From JBGSKV01 sp041740975 (lineage in GTDB: Bacteria; Bdellovibrionota_B; Oligoflexia; Oligoflexales; JALZUQ01), in assembly GCA_041740975.1 (NCBI GenBank), contig JBGSKV010000030.1, positions 1 through 6,823 of the forward strand: 6,823 bases of DNA, in the 5' to 3' direction. The number at the start of each line of letters is the position of its first letter. Position 1 is the stretch's first letter. A model generated the notes under the pieces. The model saw only the letters and a list, made by a program, of their open reading frames with translations. It did not search any database and was not told the DNA's origin. A program made the translations under genes and the position numbers. Of the stretch, positions 5,406-6,823 are shown piece after piece.

Positions 5406-6823
5406 TGAACGCATTTAGCCGCATTGCCATTGCGCCAAAACGGCAGCAACTTCTACAGATGTTACTCGCCCTTCTCTTCTCAAGTTTTTCGACTATGTCT
5501 TCGGGACAAGACCTTGACGTCGAAAGCGCCCGCCGCGCCTACGACGAGGCCAAACGTCGCGCTGATCAAGCTCGCAGCGAACTCTTCCAAGAAGAACAAC
5601 GGTTTCGACCTTATGAAGATCGCCATCGCCAAGCCCAACAGAACTTGAATCAGTTGGAAAATAACCTCGCCCAAGCCCGGCGCAACTTGGACGACGTACG
5701 AACTCGCTTAGACCGCGTCAACCAAATCATCGATAACGGCCAAAATGATCTCGAAAACTTGCGTCGACAAAAAGAGTCTTTGCAATCTCGACTCGACCAA
5801 CTCAAAACTAAAAAAGATAATCAGCAAGCTCGTATAGCCGAAATCGAGCAACGTCTTGCCGAGGTGAATGCCAAGATTCAGGCTGCAGAAGCTGCAGGCG
5901 ATACGGACGAAGTTGCTCGTTTGAAAAATCGTCGCAGTGAAATCCAAGGAAACTTGCAGGAGGTCCGCGGCAATCTCCAACAAACTAACCAAGACATCAA
6001 CCAAACGAAAAATGATCTCGATCGTTTGCAAAGTAACATCGAAGCTAAGAAGCGCGAAATTGACGACGCCCGAGCTCGGAAACCGCAACTCCAGGCTGAG
6101 CGCGATCGATATAAGGCACAGGTTGATCAGCTGCACTTCGATGTTCAAGCCGCACGCGACACTTTACGTCAGCGTGAAAGCGAAATGGAATCGGCTCGCT
6201 CAAACCTGATCGCAGCCCAACAGAATAAACAACGCGCCGAGTCCGACGAACAATCGTCTCTTCGCTATTACCAGCAAGTGCAGGCCAACTACAATCGGGC
6301 TCGCGACAACGCTATCGCCACCGGTCGGAACGCCGGCGTCAGAGATGGCGCTCGCGAAGCGGACGGAGGGGCGAATACTGCCGGATCCCGTGACGGTGAT
6401 GCGCACGCGCAACAACTGGGTCGCCAAAGTGGCGACGGCGAAGCCCGCGAAATAAGTAAAGTTCGCGGCTATCAGCGTGGCCGTGCCGAGGCGTCTCAAA
6501 ACTCAAGTTTAAATGGTCCTTACCGTCAAGGCATCGGACAAGGTCAAACCATGGCAGTCGACAAGGCGAAGTTGGAAGATTTTCCACGTGGATTCAATCA
6601 AGCACTCGATGCATTCTTAGCATCGGATCCTGCGCAGCACGAAACGTTTGACATTAGTGACGCGATTTCTGGTGATGCGGGTGAGCAAAGTAGTCTGATG
6701 CGCCTAAGCAAAAAACCTGCGCAGAGCGGTATAACCCCGTCCTTTCCAGATCTGCGCGAGCCTGCCTATCGATTGCCAACCGCATCCGCGCCAAACAGCA
6801 GCGCCCCAACGCCCGATCGCTCA
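5405..6823 (+). CDS. Exported long coiled-coil protein with Gly/Ala every-fourth-residue block; 3' end outside window
   Basis: 473 codons are open to the window edge without a stop, so the gene is partial. A basic n-region (R6, K12, R13) and hydrophobic LLQMLLALLF (16-25) form a signal peptide, cut probably near residue 34. Residues about 41-300 are a continuous coiled coil rich in Gln, Asn, Arg and Glu. Clean heptads show at L81, L88, L95, L102, I109 and L116, and again at L184, L191, I198, L205, I212 and I219. Residues 307-371 carry Gly/Ala/Ser at every fourth position, continuing after a one-residue shift to about 400. A tail (about 410-473) is first acidic, then Pro/Ser/Ala-rich and probably disordered. 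I do not recognise a family. A structural or scaffolding role in the periplasm or at the surface is inference. The AGGAG site at 5394-5398 fixes the start. Confidence 0.88.
   Translation, partial: MNAFSRIAIAPKRQQLLQMLLALLFSSFSTMSSGQDLDVESARRAYDEAKRRADQARSELFQEEQRFRPYEDRHRQAQQNLNQLENNLAQARRNLDDVRTRLDRVNQIIDNGQNDLENLRRQKESLQSRLDQLKTKKDNQQARIAEIEQRLAEVNAKIQAAEAAGDTDEVARLKNRRSEIQGNLQEVRGNLQQTNQDINQTKNDLDRLQSNIEAKKREIDDARARKPQLQAERDRYKAQVDQLHFDVQAARDTLRQRESEMESARSNLIAAQQNKQRAESDEQSSLRYYQQVQANYNRARDNAIATGRNAGVRDGAREADGGANTAGSRDGDAHAQQLGRQSGDGEAREISKVRGYQRGRAEASQNSSLNGPYRQGIGQGQTMAVDKAKLEDFPRGFNQALDAFLASDPAQHETFDISDAISGDAGEQSSLMRLSKKPAQSGITPSFPDLREPAYRLPTASAPNSSAPTPDRS
6323..6604 (+). other. Region encoding the G/A-x-x-x tetrad repeat
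   Basis: Within the coiled-coil protein, residues 307, 311, 315 and so on to 371 are G, G, G, A, A, G, G, A, G, G, A, S, G, G, A, S, G. After a five-residue step, 376, 380, 384, 388, 396 and 400 are G, G, A, A, G and A (392 is D). GxxxGxxxA recurs starting at residues 311, 327, 339, 355 and 376. The DNA itself is not a tandem repeat; the periodicity is only in the protein, which suggests selection on a helix face. Confidence 0.8.

Noticed and set aside
5237..5449. Leftward 70-codon frame with protein-like sequence (RRILKLGGVILINFD and following residues) between the glycosyltransferase and the coiled-coil gene.
   Set aside because: It starts at TTG with no good ribosome binding site and covers the start region of the convincing gene at 5405. 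It contains no complete domain. It could be a gene relic resembling part of a methyltransferase, but chance is simpler; a profile search of these 70 residues would decide.
5708..6148. Leftward 146-codon hydrophobic frame.
   Set aside because: It is the antisense image of the coiled-coil gene: Gln/Glu/Asn/Lys codons read backwards give Leu/Phe/Ile/Val. No ribosome binding site or domain.
6200..6587. Two overlapping leftward frames inside the 3' part of the coiled-coil gene.
   Set aside because: They lie antisense to a frame with strong protein periodicity and show no domain or start signal.

Overview
The window looks like chromosomal housekeeping and accessory sequence from a Gram-negative bacterium. 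The signs are a lipoprotein with a type II signal peptide, two other exported-looking proteins, AGGAG-type ribosome binding sites, and mid-range base composition with compact genes on both strands. The overall style (small GNATs, a Lys-rich-tailed DUF1801 protein, a TuaG-like glycosyltransferase, large exported coiled-coil proteins) would fit a Bdellovibrionota-type delta-like bacterium. That placement is an impression, not something a marker gene here proves. I see no tRNA, rRNA, CRISPR array, insertion sequence, phage gene or toxin-antitoxin pair.

Layout. At the left edge (1-132) there are two hairpins; one is a clear terminator for the leftward gene that follows. A DUF1801 protein with a lysine-rich tail (133-606, minus) is divergent from a pair of rightward GNAT acetyltransferases (742-1263 and 1282-1800) that probably form a two-gene operon. 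These converge, with only 8 bp between stop codons, on a leftward lipoprotein (1809-2381, TTG start). The lipoprotein is divergent from a rightward DMT/EamA permease (2603-3520). The permease converges across a GC-rich hairpin on a leftward Hsp20 small heat-shock protein (3589-4095). After a 219-bp divergent promoter region come a rightward family-2 glycosyltransferase with an unexpected N-terminal signal peptide (4315-5211) and a rightward gene for an exported coiled-coil protein (5405 to the window end, no stop reached).

How the genes work together. Apart from the GNAT pair, these are mostly single-gene transcription units in alternating directions, so no multi-gene pathway is evident. The last two genes may both concern the cell envelope: one has a sugar-transferase fold behind an export signal, the other is a long periplasmic or surface coiled coil. 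They are nevertheless separated by 193 bp with a possible terminator and a separate promoter candidate.

The best candidate for something undescribed is the last gene. Its product has a signal peptide, a roughly 260-residue coiled coil, then a block in which every fourth residue is Gly, Ala or Ser for 17 consecutive steps (residues 307-371), resuming after a one-residue shift to about residue 400, and finally a Pro/Ser-rich tail cut off by the window edge. The glycosyltransferase with a signal peptide is the second point worth checking.
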